The position numbers and the translations under genes were made by a program. DNA of 64,000 nt from Lampris incognitus (lineage: Eukaryota; Chordata; Actinopteri; Lampriformes; Lampridae): positions 149,808,749 through 149,872,748 of the forward strand of contig NC_079211.1 in assembly GCF_029633865.1 (NCBI RefSeq), in the 5' to 3' direction. Below, one piece after another: positions 34,050 through 46,300 of this stretch (position 1 is the first letter of the stretch; each line of letters starts with the position of its first letter). The notes beneath the pieces are model-generated. The model was not told the origin of the DNA. It made no database searches and saw only the letters and a program-made list of their open reading frames with translations.

Positions 34050-35085
34050 ATGAGAGAAGATGGCATGGCGACCACTCCGGTAGCGTTCACTCGTGGCTGA
34101 AGAAGTTTGTCTGATTTTCAATCCTGTTAACAATCTTTGGATTAGTATCTGACCACATATAAGATATGAAGTTGTACTGAGGTTGTATTGAAGCAGAAAA
34201 CACAGGCCCTAACATCTTATACCCTTTCAACTTGAGTCTTTAGCCGAGTGAACTCTCAGCTAACGTTAGCCCTTGAATTAACTGGCTGGCTAGCTAGCTA
34301 GCTCTGGTATTAACCGTCTTCGCTTGTACAACTGAAAATACGACAATGTGTGAGAAAAGAGGATGGATAGAAAAAACAAGACAGGTAAGACTTGATCCTG
34401 AGATGGAAGTCACCTCTGTAGATACGTGTCTGTGAATGTTCTCATTCATCCAGGTCATGGTTATCCAAAGGAGTTGAATCAAGTGCAACTGGACTTGGTA
34501 TATGTCCGTGAAGACGTTTCGCCTCTCATCCAAGAGGCTTCATCAGTTCGTGCCTTTGTGACTAGACCAAGCTAGTCTGTAGTGCGTACGCACTCTTATA
34601 CATCCCACATTAGCCGTGGATGTGTGCCGTTTTGTGCCTTCTTGTTTCCTGACTCCGTGCCCAGCTCTCTCGCGCAGAAAAAAGGGAAGTCTGAACCAAC
34701 CCTTGCTGAAGTGCAAGACTATATTGTGAGGCTACTGGTGGACAAAATAAGCGAGAGGGCCGATGGTTTAGAAAAGAAGAGTGATGATCTGGAGAAGCTG
34801 ATCGAGAAAAATTCAGATACTATCCACGCCTTGAAAGAAAACTCAGAATTTCTCTTCAAAGAGATCCAAGATATGAAAGCAGAGGTCACAGCAGTGAAGA
34901 CGGCAGCCGTCAACCACGAGAAGAGGGTTGTCGGAGCTTGAAGACAAGGGGAATGAGGCTGAGCGCTATCAAAGAAGATGGAATCTGAGGCTTTACGGGT
35001 TACAAGAACAAGAAGGCGAAGATGTCAAAAGGCGTGCGATCGATATCTGCCGGGCCGTCATTCCAGAGGCTGGTTATAATCTTCA
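34050..35085 (+). mobile_element. L1-type LINE, 5' end and ORF1 region
   Basis: Begins near AAGATGGCATGGCGACC, the kind of start known for L1 5'UTRs. Around 34700-34940 a frame encodes a coiled coil (KISERADGLEKKSDDLEKL). It continues in a second frame with RYQRRWNLRLYGLQEQEGED, the L1 ORF1 RNA-binding domain. The rest of ORF1 and the endonuclease part of ORF2 are missing; the element resumes at about 37636. Confidence 0.7.
34432..34575 (-). repeat. Short Penelope-related repeat with hammerhead-like core
   Basis: A widespread fish repeat type. Its minus strand (34546 down to 34516) reads CTGATGA, a perfect 6-bp helix GCCTCT/AGAGGC, then GAAAC, which is the conserved core and helix II of a hammerhead ribozyme. 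A convincing helix III and cleavage strand were not found, so activity is doubtful. Confidence 0.5.
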
Positions 35086-36199
35086 CTTCCTGGAACCAAG
35101 CCACACCACCGCTGAGCCCAACAGCTCATCAGATGAGGCATCAGTGTGTGTGCTGTCAGTGCAGGGAGGTCCAGATGGATATTGGGAAACTCCACTGCTG
35201 GAGGGGAAACCAGTGCGCATGGAAATTGACACTGGTGCAGCTGTCTCCATCATGTCGTATGCTGTTTACAAGGAAACCTTGCAGCACCTTTCATTACAAC
35301 CAACCAGCCTCAAACTGAAAACATACACCGGCGAGTCAGTGCGAACAAAAGGCGTCGTCAATGTCACAGTCCTGGTGAATGGCCAGACAGCTAAACTAGC
35401 ATTGTATATAGTCAAAGGGAACTTTCCATCTCTGCTGGGTCGGTCATGGCTGGAGGAGCTCACACTGGACTGGCCTGCAATTCTTATGGTGTGCAAAGGT
35501 GAAAAACGTCTGACAACGGTTCTGAACAAACATGCAGATGTGTTCAAGGAGGAACTGGGGACGATGAAAGACATAACGGTTAAACTGAACATTCAGCCGG
35601 ATAGCAAACCAAGGTTCATGAAAGCCAGACCAGTTCCCTACGCAATAAAGCCAAAAGTGTACGCAGAGCTGGAATCCTTGGTCAAGAGGGGGTTGCTGCA
35701 GCCTGTCAGCCGGAGTGACTGGGCCGCTCCAATTGTGCCAGTTATAAAAAAAGATAATTCGGTGAGAATCTGCGGCGACTTCAAAGTCACCATAAACCCA
35801 GCGCTTGAGGCTGAACAATATCCACTGCCCCACATTGAGGAGCTTTTCACGGGATTGGCTGGAGGACAAAAATTCAGCAAAATTGACCTCACACAAGCCT
35901 ACCTCCAGATGCAAGTCGATGAGAAGTCGGGAGAGCTGCTCACAATAGTCACTCACAAGGGCCTCTACCAACACTGCAGGCTACCCTTGGGAATAACATC
36001 GGCCCCGGCTCTCTTCCAGCGTGCGATGGACCAGATACTGAGCGGCTTGGCTGGTGTCCAATGCTACTTGGACGACATACTGGTCACCGGGAAGACAGAG
36101 CAAGAGCACCTGGAAAATCTGGATGCCACACTGCAGTGGCTAGAAGAATATGGACTCAGGGTCCGCAGATCAAAGTGTGAGTTTTCCAGTCTGCAGTAG
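34928..36199 (+). other. Open frame crossing from L1 ORF1 into Gypsy pol
   Basis: As it stands the DNA has one 423-codon open frame. Its first 50 or so residues are L1 ORF1-like (RYQRRWNLRLYGLQ). After about residue 53 it reads as Ty3/Gypsy pol, with a protease-like IDTGAAVSIM (about 98-107) and a reverse transcriptase containing FSKIDLTQAYLQM and the YLDDI catalytic motif. It is a by-product of one element lying against another. Nothing shows that it is expressed or functional. Confidence 0.75.
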
Positions 36200-37635
36200 A
36201 GTATTTGGGTCACATAATAGATTCAGAGAGCTTACAAAAAGCTCCATCCAAAATCAAAGCGATCGTGGAAGCGCTGATGCCTCAAAATGTGAGTCAACTA
36301 CTCTCTTATCTCGGGCCCCTAAACTACTATGAGAAATTCATATCGAGCCTCTCTTCTCTGCTGCAACCGCTTCACCAGCTGCTGTGCCATGGCAAGGCAT
36401 GGGAATGGACTGAACAGTGTGAGGCTGCCTTTGCGCAAACAAAAAAGGCGCTGCTTGAGTCAGACACGCTGACATACTTTGACCCCACATTGCCCTTACA
36501 ACTCGTATGTGATGCCTCCCCTTATGGAGTGGGGGCAGTCATTTCTCACATCATGCCCAGTGATGAAGAGCGGCCGGTCGCGTTTGCTTCACGCACACTC
36601 AACCAAGCCGAACGCAACTACGCGCAAATTGAACGAGAAGCGCTGGGAATTGTGTTTGGGGTCAGAAAATTTCCCCAATATCTCCACCAATGACCTCAGG
36701 TTCAACAACGCCAACATAAAGCAAAAGAAAGGGTTTTCTTCCAAGGTGACAGTGTACTGGCATGCAACTATAACACCGGACCAAAATGGGTGCCAGTCAC
36801 CGTCCTGGCACAGACAGGGCCTGTGTCCTATACAGTCCGGACAACTGAGGACACCATCTGGAGGAGACACACAGACCAACTGCTTGCTGCAGAAACAGCA
36901 TCTGAGAACACTACATCACCACTACCAGTGGTCTGTGCTGAACCATATGAGCAGGACAACCCAGCCCAACCCACCCTCACCCAGAATCCACCAGGTCACA
37001 CAGAACCTGCTTCTTCTGGGCCCATCTCTTCAGCAGTTTCAGAGACAGAACTGTCATCATGCTCCACCCTGACGTCTGTCTCTGTTGCACCCCTTGTAGA
37101 TCCGCCAGAGGCTAACCGCCGGTATCCCCAGAGAGAACGGCGGTCTCCTAAACGCCTAGATTTATAGTAGCCACACCCTGAAGAATGGGGCAGAATAATC
37201 CCCAGGGTTATGGCAGGGTCTGAGTAGTCCACCTCATTTCCTTAGTTAAAAAAAAAAGTAATATTGTTGCTTGTCACTGGGAGTAAGGGGGACTGTTAAT
37301 TATATTGTTATTTGTAATTGAACAGTTTGGATTCCAGGGATTTGAGATATTTTAGTTACCATGGACAACATAGTGTTTACATGTCATGATAGTGGTTTAT
37401 TGGTTACAGGTGTTTGTTCTGATATTAGTGATGCCACGTGTTCATTAAGTGGGGAGGAGACGTTATATATTGTGATTATACCTGGTCCGTTGCTGCCACC
37501 TATAGGCGGACCAGGGTATTGATATTACGGCTGCCTTGGAGTGTCATGTGACAGCTGTTGTATAATAAAACCACCGGCTGTCATGACGGCAAATTTCGAA
37601 TCCCTCTCCCGACTGATTTATGTTGTAACCTAGCA
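35086..37635 (+). mobile_element. Ty3/Gypsy LTR retrotransposon fossil
   Basis: Parts seen in order: protease, reverse transcriptase, start of RNase H, a Pro-rich pol C-terminal tail and one 3' LTR (about 37294-37635, TGTTAATT...CTAGCA, with AATAAA inside) preceded by a purine-rich tract. No 5' LTR was found; the left edge abuts L1 ORF1. It is broken in several places. It sits inside an L1 that continues on its right. Confidence 0.8.
37294..37635 (+). repeat. 3' LTR of the Gypsy fossil
   Basis: Starts TGTTAATTATATTG directly after a purine-rich GGGAGTAAGGGGGA, contains a TATATA element and AATAAA, and ends near CCTAGCA. The partner LTR is absent. Confidence 0.65.
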
Positions 37636-40265
37636 GTATAAGTTGGTCAATACTCTAAGGAAGATGCAACATTTTCAATCTGGAAAAACGCAATGCAGAA
37701 CTTTCCTCCCTGATCAAACTCAGTATTAATGGCCACATTTCCAAAAATCCAAAAGATATATGTTGTTTTGTTGAAACATTTTATGACAAATTGTACACAA
37801 AGAGGAATTATTGTTGTGATGCATCTTTTTTTCTCCTCCATAAGGGAGAGGGCAAAGGCTATAGACAAGGATTCAAAAAATATGTGTGACCAGAATATAA
37901 CTTTAGAAGAAATAAAAGACAATATCTCTAAAGTAAAAATAATAAATCCCCTGGGAATGATGGCCTAACGGGTGAATTTTATAAAGTGTTTCAAGACGAC
38001 ATTTCTGAATTTATGTGTATTTAAGGAAGGAATTGAGGCTGGGAAGCTACCCCCTACTTTGTCTCAAGGGCTTATTTCTTTAATACCCAAGCCAGATAAA
38101 GATCCATTGATAATTGAAAATTGGAGGCCTATAACCTCAATCAACAATGATGCTAAACTGTTTGCTCATATATTTACTCAAAGACTTAAGTTATGTGTCA
38201 ATACAGTTATTGATGACTGTCAATCTGGATTTATGAGTGGAAGACACATAAGTAATAATATTCGCCTAATTTTAGATTTGATTGATTACAACGAGTTCAT
38301 TGATGACAAAGCTATATTTTATTTGTGGATTACTATAAGGCATTTGACACTGTAGAGCACAGTTTCTTACTCAGTACTTTAGATTTCTTTGGCTTCGGCA
38401 GTTATTTTAGATGTGCAGTTCAGACATTATACGAAGGATGTAATAGCTCAGTTAAAATACCATTTGGTACCACTTCTAGATTTAATATTGGCAGAGGGAT
38501 TAAACAAGGGGATCCGGCTGCTCCCTTCTTATTTCTGTTAGTCATGCAAACAATGGCTCTTCACATCAACAAAAACCATTTCAAAGGTATCCAAATAGCT
38601 GGAAAAGAATTAAAATGCTGTCAATTAGCAGATGATACAACAATTTTTTTACAGGATGAAAAATAAGTTAAAAAAGCTATTGATTGTCTTGGTGCATTCT
38701 CCTTGGTATCAGGTCTAACTTTAAATATTAAAAAATGTGACCTTGTTGCTCTGAAGGACAGGCCGAGGGATTTGTTTGAAACATGTGGTATTCCCGTGAA
38801 AGATGTCATATCATACTTGGGTGTTAAAATATGCAAAAATCAAAATGAAAGGGTGGAATTGAATTTTAAGCCATTGATTGAAAAGATTAAAAAGAAATTT
38901 GATATTTGGTTATTAAGAGATCTTTCATTAGAAGGGCGTGTATTATTAACTAAAAGTGAAGGGTTATCGAGATTGGTATATACTATGATGGTCATAGATA
39001 TCCCGCAGAAATTAATCAAACAAATTGATACTATGATCTTTAAGTTTGTTTGGAGGAATAGACCCCATTATTTACAAAAGAAGGTGATATGTAACCCATA
39101 TTGTGAAGGGGGACTTACTGTCTTAGATTTTGGTACTTCCAATACTACTTTCAAGGTCAAGTGGCTAAAAAATTATATGCAAGGAAAAGATGAATTAAGG
39201 TTTAGTATTCCAGAACTATTTTTTGAAAAGCTAGGTGGTGGCGAATTTCCCCTACAATGCAATTTTGATATAAATAAGCTCCATGTGAAACTATCTAACT
39301 ACGATAAGCAAGCATTATTGTCCTGGTTACTTATATATAATCACAACTTTTCTCCCCACAAATGTTCAATTTGGAAAAATAAAGATATTAAATTTAAAAA
39401 TAAAACATTATTTATTGATAGCTGGGTTAAAAAAAGATATTTTGTTGGTGACACAATTATTAAATGAAAGCGAACATTTATTTACCTATGCAGAATTTCT
39501 AAAAAAAATTGCGGATTTCCAGTTACTCCAAAAGAATTTAGTGTAGTTTTTGATGCGATACCCTCTGGTATTTTAAGATTAATTCAAGGAATTGACATGT
39601 TTGATATTACTCCACAGTTGAATTGTATCCCTATGTTAGGAGGTATAAGGATCACAGACAGAAAATGTACTAATAGTCACATTAGGAGACTTTGTCAGGG
39701 GTCCGCAACCCCTCTTGCCAAATCATTCTGGAACTCTAAATTTGAAAATATCAATTGGAAGTCAGTCTGGAATTTCAATAAAAAATATTGTGTCACCAAC
39801 GACATCAGAGAAGTTTCATTTAAGATGATACATCGGATTGATCCTGTAAACCAGGTGCTTTCAAGAATCAGAGACGATATTGATAGGTGTGTTTTTTGCA
39901 ATAACGACATTGAGACCATTTGACATTTATTTTATGAATGCATGTGTATTAAGTTATTTTGGTTAGACATAGAGTACTTCTTTAAAAGAGATTGACTGGT
40001 TCAACTACTCGACTGGAAAAACGAGATATTATTTTTTATTATGATAAGAATGACATTGATTATAAAAACCTGTTTATCTTGCATCTCATTTTTATTTATT
40101 ATTGTATGGAAAATATTATATACACAAGTGCAAGTGGTCCAAAAGAAATCCACACATACCACAATTTAAAATAGAATTTCGTCATTATATTGACACATTG
40201 CGTGGTTTGAAGAAGAGTAAAGCAGTTAAAACTGTAGACATTTGTAAAGCCTTAAATGTATTTGT
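37636..40265 (+). mobile_element. L1/Tx1-type LINE, ORF2 reverse transcriptase to 3' end
   Basis: Frames encode the L1 RT in order: ITLEEIKDNISK linker, LPPTLSQGLISLIPKP, ENWRPITSINNDAKL, DYYKAFDTVEHSF, GIKQGDPAAPFLF and LADDTTIF. The C-terminal region follows (FKFVWRNRPHYLQKK, CEGGLTVLDFGTSNTTFKVKW, DRCVFCNNDIET). There are a few frame disruptions. The endonuclease half is missing. Together with 34050-35085 it forms one L1 split by the Gypsy fossil. Confidence 0.8.
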
Positions 40266-40640
40266 TTACGCCAGACACACGAGTAAAAAGTTTAAGCTGT
40301 CGACTTTGGAAAAGGTGTGATGACTTTCTTTTGAGGCGAGCTGCGAATGATTCTGGTAAATATCCAGCAATTGAGCTGAGCTAAGCTAGTGTAACCTCAC
40401 CTCGGTGTGTCCTCACACTGCACACACACATGAAGGCCGCACCACCCCTGGATGAGATTTTCCAAAAGAATATACAGAAGAATAAGATAGTGCACATGTA
40501 CATACATGTCTTTTATTACAGATCGACATGGTCAGCTTAAACAGGGCATTGTCAACTCCATGGACATCAGCCCTTACAAAAAATAGTATAGGCTTGACGT
40601 TTATTTTATCAAGTAAACTTCAAGTAAAGTTCAAGTACAT
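40266..40640 (+). promoter_or_regulatory. Distal upstream region of il1b copy 3
   Basis: Resumes block B at CGCCAGACACACGAGT and continues through GCGAATGATTCTGG and CTCGGTGTGTCCTCACAC to the Tc1 insertion site. The segment from about 40395 is homologous to the proximal segment near 42420, so the upstream region of copies 2 and 3 contains a duplicated module that copy 1 has only once. Confidence 0.55.
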
Positions 40641-40641
40641 A

Positions 40642-42280
40642 GTTAAGGTCAAAATGATGAGCCCCCTTTATGAAATCAAACAAAACCCTTAACTTTTCCA
40701 TGGAAAGGACCATAACCAAAAGTGTTAATAGTTGAATTACTTCCAAAGGAACAAAGACAAAATCGCCACGAAGCTTGATTAAGATATTTTACTGATTCGC
40801 TGAATTGAAACAAGAAAAAACAAAAATGACAAGGCCAAAATTAGTAGCCCTCTGACAATTAATAGTCAATATAGTGTAACCTTTCTGGCTCACAGCTGAC
40901 AACATCCTCTTATGGTGGTTCCTAACTAGGTTGGCTCATGTCTCTTGAGGGATCTTAGCCCATTCTTCCATGGCAAATTGTTCCAGCTCGTCCAAATTGC
41001 GTGGTTTTCGAGCATGGACATGAACCTTGAGCTCCCGCCACAGATTCTCAATAGGATTGAGATCTGGGCTCTGAGAGGGCCACTCCAGGACCTTGATTTT
41101 GTTGTCCTTCAAAAAGTTTTGGACCAACTTGGATGTATGCTTCGGGTCATTGCCTTGCTGGAAGACCCAGTAGAGACCTAAAGCTAGACTGGCTGCAGGT
41201 TTCTTTACATTATCCTTCAAAATGTCAACATAATCTTCTTTCTTCATGATCCCATGCACCCCAACAAGGTTCCCTGTGCCTGAAGCAGCAAAACAGCCCC
41301 ACAGCATTATGCTCCCACCACCACGTTTAACTGTGGCAACTGTGTTTTTAGGGTTGAAGGCCTCTCCCTTCCTTCGCCAAACAAAAGCAACATCCATGTG
41401 CCCAAACAGCTCAAGTTTAGTCTCATCAGACCAAAGGACAGACTTCCAAAACTCATGCCCATTTTTCGAATGTTCACGAGCAAATTTCAGTCTGGCTTTG
41501 ACGTGCCGCTGTGTAAGCAATGGCATTTTTCTTGGACAATGACCTCAAAGCCAACCACGATGAAGAGCCCTCACAACAGTCTTCCCTGAAACATCAAGTC
41601 CAGAAGAGGCCAGTTCAGCAACAGTCATCTTGGCAGAGATCCAGGGATTGTTGTTGACATCTCTTGAATATTTTCCTCTCCAAAGTTTTTGAAATCTTGC
41701 ACTTTGGACCAGGCCCAGGTTTGTTTCTAACACAATTTGTCTCCTTGTGCTTTGCATTGATACAACACACAGCTGTTCTAGACACTGAGATGCTTGGAAA
41801 TGGCAGTATAGCCTTCCCCCTTAAGATGAGCATCCACTATCTTCTTTCTGAGTTCCAGACTGATTTCTTTACTTTTTGCCATGATGAAATTACTTCTTAC
41901 CAAGAATTAAAGAGTAGTCCCTCTCAATCAAGTGTTCAAGTACCACTAGCCCTGTTCACTGGAGTCCCTTAAGTAAAGCTCGATGCTGATTGATTGATCA
42001 GGTGTGGTTTGAAAGCTGATTGATTGCTCAGGTGTGTTTAAGAAAGCAAAAAAATCACATGGGGGGGGGGGGCTAATAATTTTGACCACCTCATTTTTCA
42101 CTACATTTGGTATAAAGCAAACCTGAAGATTTATTTTACATTACAAAATGTACCAAATAGGGGCCTTAACATTGATGAATGTTTTACTATGTAAAGTTTT
42201 ATGAATGATGTAAACATTGGGCAGAATTTTAGGGAAATGTTCCATAGTTCCTTGGGGGCTAACAATTTTGACCTTAACTG
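40642..42280 (-). mobile_element. Tc1/mariner DNA transposon
   Basis: Inserted at TA (40640-40641 and 42281-42282). The inverted ends read GTTAAGGTCAAAATGATGAG on the left and its complement on the right; the left end lacks the outermost CA. It is 1.6 kb with the transposase on the minus strand. The site lies in the promoter of il1b copy 3; copy 2 keeps only the right third of the same insertion. Confidence 0.92.
40936..41526 (-). pseudogene. Tc1 transposase, C-terminal catalytic part
   Basis: 196 open codons with the catalytic triad in context: WSDE (first Asp), GNDPKHTS (second Asp) and NPIENLW (Glu), plus GGGSIMLWGCFAASGTG. The N-terminal DNA-binding part lies in other frames at about 41833-41545 (ASSGLDVSGKTVVRALHRGWL), so the gene is frameshifted and presumably inactive. 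Confidence 0.85.
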
Positions 42281-42699
42281 TATACTAGTAGTATACTTGT
42301 AAGTATACTGATGTATAATTTTGTTTAGTATATCTCTGATAAGTACAAACTGAAATTATGCACACTGATTTTTAGTTTAAAATAGAGATACTAATAGTAC
42401 ACTTGAATAAACTACTTTTTGTAAGGGTAAAGTCACCTCAGTGTGTCGTCAAACTACACACGCACCCATGACTCCTTTGAATGAGATTTTCCAAAGGAAT
42501 ATACAAAAGAATGAAATGGCACACATGTAAAATTCTTCTATTACAGAAGGCATCGTCAACTCCACGTAAAGCAGTTTATTGTGCAAGTGCTGCAGTCGAA
42601 CAGGTTGTCTCCGGAGCCCTTTGTCTGCAGCCACGTGTGCGTGAGTACTGTATTTCATCATCAGAGATTTTAACTAAGAATTGCAAAACTGTAAATAGT

Positions 42700-42868
42700 A
42701 CCCTTCCAACTTCCTGCTGTGTGGGGAATTCCTCATGCCCTGCAATATAAATGCTGCAGATAACCACATGAAGCCAGAATACGATTGTCACTAAAGGAGT
42801 ACTTAACAGCAGTGACTGAGGAATACAGAACAACTCAATCTATCTTCTGACAGCAAACTCACACAGGT
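42700..42868 (+). promoter_or_regulatory. il1b: Proximal promoter and exon 1 of il1b copy 3
   Basis: AACTTCCTG at 42708, kappaB GGGGAATTCC at 42723-42732, TATAAA at 42746-42751. About 22 bp present in copy 2 at the end of exon 1, including the GTAAGT donor, are missing here, leaving only CAGGTTTAC as a weak alternative donor. Confidence 0.7.
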
Positions 42869-43361
42869 TTACAATTAGTATTTGAGCATTTGTTCTGAAA
42901 TACAGGGGTGACAGTTGGGAGTTGGTGTACTGGTAAAGGATGCACTGGTGATAATAATAACGATAATAAATGCTAAAGACATATTCGACGATTCTCCTGA
43001 TTTGCCAGGCCATTCTACTGCCCAACCTGCTTCGTAGAGTTGGAGGCTTCATTGGCTATGTTTATATTGTACCTTCCTTTTTTATACTGTATCACATGTG
43101 TGTGTTCATAGTTACATAGTCATCTGCATCGGATGCTTTTCAGCATGGTGCTGAAAGAGTGTCATAGATGAAATTGACCAAACCTGAAAGATGTCTTGAG
43201 TCATTTCAGCAGCAAACAAAGGAGACGTTTATGAAATGTGTTTCCTAAAAGGTGTACACATGAATAGATAGAAAGTTAAACCAGAAAGCAGGCTAATCGT
43301 GAAATAAATCTATGTGTGTATGTCTTTCTGTTGGCAGATCTTTCCCCACTCAGAAGAAAAG

Positions 43362-46300
43362 ATGGAATTTGAATCTCAGTGCAGCCTGATGACTGTGAGT
43401 ATTGTGCAAGAAACCAGCCACCTTGAACATCAAATCAAATGTTAAACGTCACACATTTTGCTTATTTTCTCATGTACGTTTTATTTATTTCTTAATTGTC
43501 TTTCTGGGTTTTTTTTCTGGGTTTTTTTGCTTTTCAGAGCACCTCCATGAGCGAGAGGTGGACATCGAGGATGCCTCAGGGGCTGGACTTGGAGATCTCC
43601 CAGCATCCTCTGACGATGAAGAGCGTGGTGAATCTCATCATCGCCATGGAGAGGTTAAAGGACACCACCAAGTCAGAATCGCCAATGAGTTCCGAGTTCA
43701 GAGACGAGGATCTGCTCAACATCATGCTGGAGAGCGCGGTGGAAGGTAAGCGAGATACTAGACGCTCACACACACGAATCTGTGCATGGATTCAAATAGA
43801 CGCACAGATGGAGGAAGGCTGTAAAGGGACCTAGAATCTTGTATAGGCAGTATTGTTTTCTTCAAAACAGAATTTTAATCTTGGAAATATCATTCAATAT
43901 GGCCTGTGATGCTTGTGGTGTGTGTCTAGGATCATTCACCGATGTCCCACATGCCCAGAACTTTAGAAAGGAACATTTTTCCTGCACCTTTCCCCTCATC
44001 TTTTCCTTCCCTGGTGGTGTGGCATTAAAGCAGTTTCATGGAGAATGAGTTGGGGGAAGGTGGGCAGCGAGTTACTATTTTAGATCCCTAGCTGGCAGTA
44101 TCATAATAACGTTTTTTTTTGGAAAATTTCTATTGTTTTCGAGTATAGAAGTAGTAGTAGTATTGTTTTCAAGTACTACAAAATGCAGACATCACATCGA
44201 AGACAATCAAAACTGCAAAAATGCAAGGAAATAAAAATAAGTAAAACAAACAAGGATTTACAGTGGCGCATAATGAAATCACAGTGTGTCGGGCGAAGGC
44301 GAGGAGGCATTACATTAAAAGCGTATATGTTTTAGTCCAGTTATTTTGCACCAAACGGACTGCTCCTCATTTAACAGTTGAACAGTTTCGTAGTTGCCTT
44401 TTCCCAAGCCAACATGTCCAGAAAGGTTCACAGTCATGACTTGTTTTAACAGCATATTTCCAGTGTAGTGAAATCAGTTTTTCTGCTGTCATAGTTGTAG
44501 TACTTATAACAATTGACCGCATGGTGTTCAGATCACGAGCCATGTGGATAGGGCAGGGCAATAATTCAATATTACTGTCTTTTGTCTCTCAATTGTATTG
44601 TGTAGGGATGACATTGAGATATTATATCATGATGCGCAATTTTACTGTCCAATGACAGTGATCTATTAACTAACATTTTTCACAACGTGAGATCTGAAAT
44701 ATTTGAAGGAATATTATTTGTAAAGTAGTTTTGGTTTGACATCATACTTAACATTGCCAAACACCTCAGTGTGATTAACATCAGTCGGATCTTAAATGTG
44801 TTTTTTTCATAGGCAGGTGGATATCATGATGTATCTTGATATTGTGTAAAAAAATTGATTATTGTGATAATGATATTTTCCACATTGTTCAGCAATACTT
44901 GAGGTTAAAAGTTAAGAGGGCATGGTGCAATTCAGGATTATAAACCTTGTCCCCAAAATGTCTCAACAGCTGGAGGTCTTAGCTAGGGCTGTGTATTGGT
45001 GAGAATCTGACAATATGATACGTATCAGGATACAGAGGTTACGATTCAATATATCGTGATAAATTGTGATACTGCAAGAAAGGTGATATATTGCAATTTC
45101 ATAGGCCTGTATTCTTTGTGCTTATGCTACTTGCTGTCTCAGTTTACGTTGTTGCGTTGGAGTGGAAGAGTCAGATGGCTGAAGATAAATTACAACACTG
45201 TTATCTAGTGGTCGTGGGGTTACACACAGCACAACAAGTTTGTCACGAACCTTTACATGTAAACAATGAGAAAGGGATATAGCGGTTTTGAGAATTGATA
45301 CAGTATCACAAAAGATAATATCGTGATACCCGAGTGTATCGATATCTTCTTATACCCCTAGTGTTAGCATATCTCTGAATCCATCAGGTCCAGCCTGTTC
45401 ATCCTCACTGGAGTGCAGTATAGTCTGTGTCCAGAGTTATAGTTAATCAGCTTGTTCTTTACTGGGTACTGCATTAACGTAAAATCATGTAAATGTTCAA
45501 GTCATACAGTTCAGACAGCCCCATTCATTGTGACCAGTGTAGGTCTAAGCCTTACATCTCAGATTCTACAATCAGAGTTATTCTTTCCAGCTTTAGAAGA
45601 GCGGTTCCGAAGATTACAGCTAGTTATTATACAAATGTGCGTCCTTTTATTTGGCTTGGCTGACAATACCAGCAGTTTGTTTTTTGTGGTAGAACTTTTT
45701 TAACGATTCAAGCTATTGTGAGTGCTTTTAAAAATAGGACTTGCCTATTTCCAGGAATCCTGCTGTTTGAGTCAATTATTACTGAATTTGCAAGCAGGTT
45801 CTTTAAATATGGTTTCTGGGAAATGAATTACCACTTGACTAAGGAGTGGACAAAGCAGTATCTCAGTCAACTTGCAAGCTGCAAAGGGGTTGTCATTGTC
45901 TGTGGCCCAATACGAGCCACCTGAGACCATAACTTACTGAAACAGCCAGGAATTGGTATCTTATGTGCTTATTATATGGTGTGATCATCTGGTGCTTACC
46001 AAAGCAAATGTACCCAACAGGGCTGTCCTCATCATAGATGCTGTATCTGGTGGTTGGTGGTTGTGTTACAACATAGATTTTCCTTGTAAAAAATAAAATC
46101 TCAAATAAAATGCCTTTTAACATGTGCCCCCCCCCCCCCTCTCTCCTGCCCCTTCCTTAGAGGAATTTGTGTTTGAGGTGACTGCAGCACCGCCGGCAGA
46201 GAGACATAGCAAATTTAACAAGACGGGGGAACACGAGTACCGTATCACTGATACCCAGAAGAGGAACTGGGTGCTTGTTAAAGACGCCATGGAGCTCCAT

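Noticed and set aside
40945-41542. Plus-strand open frames in the Tc1 region
   Set aside because: Antisense shadows of the transposase.
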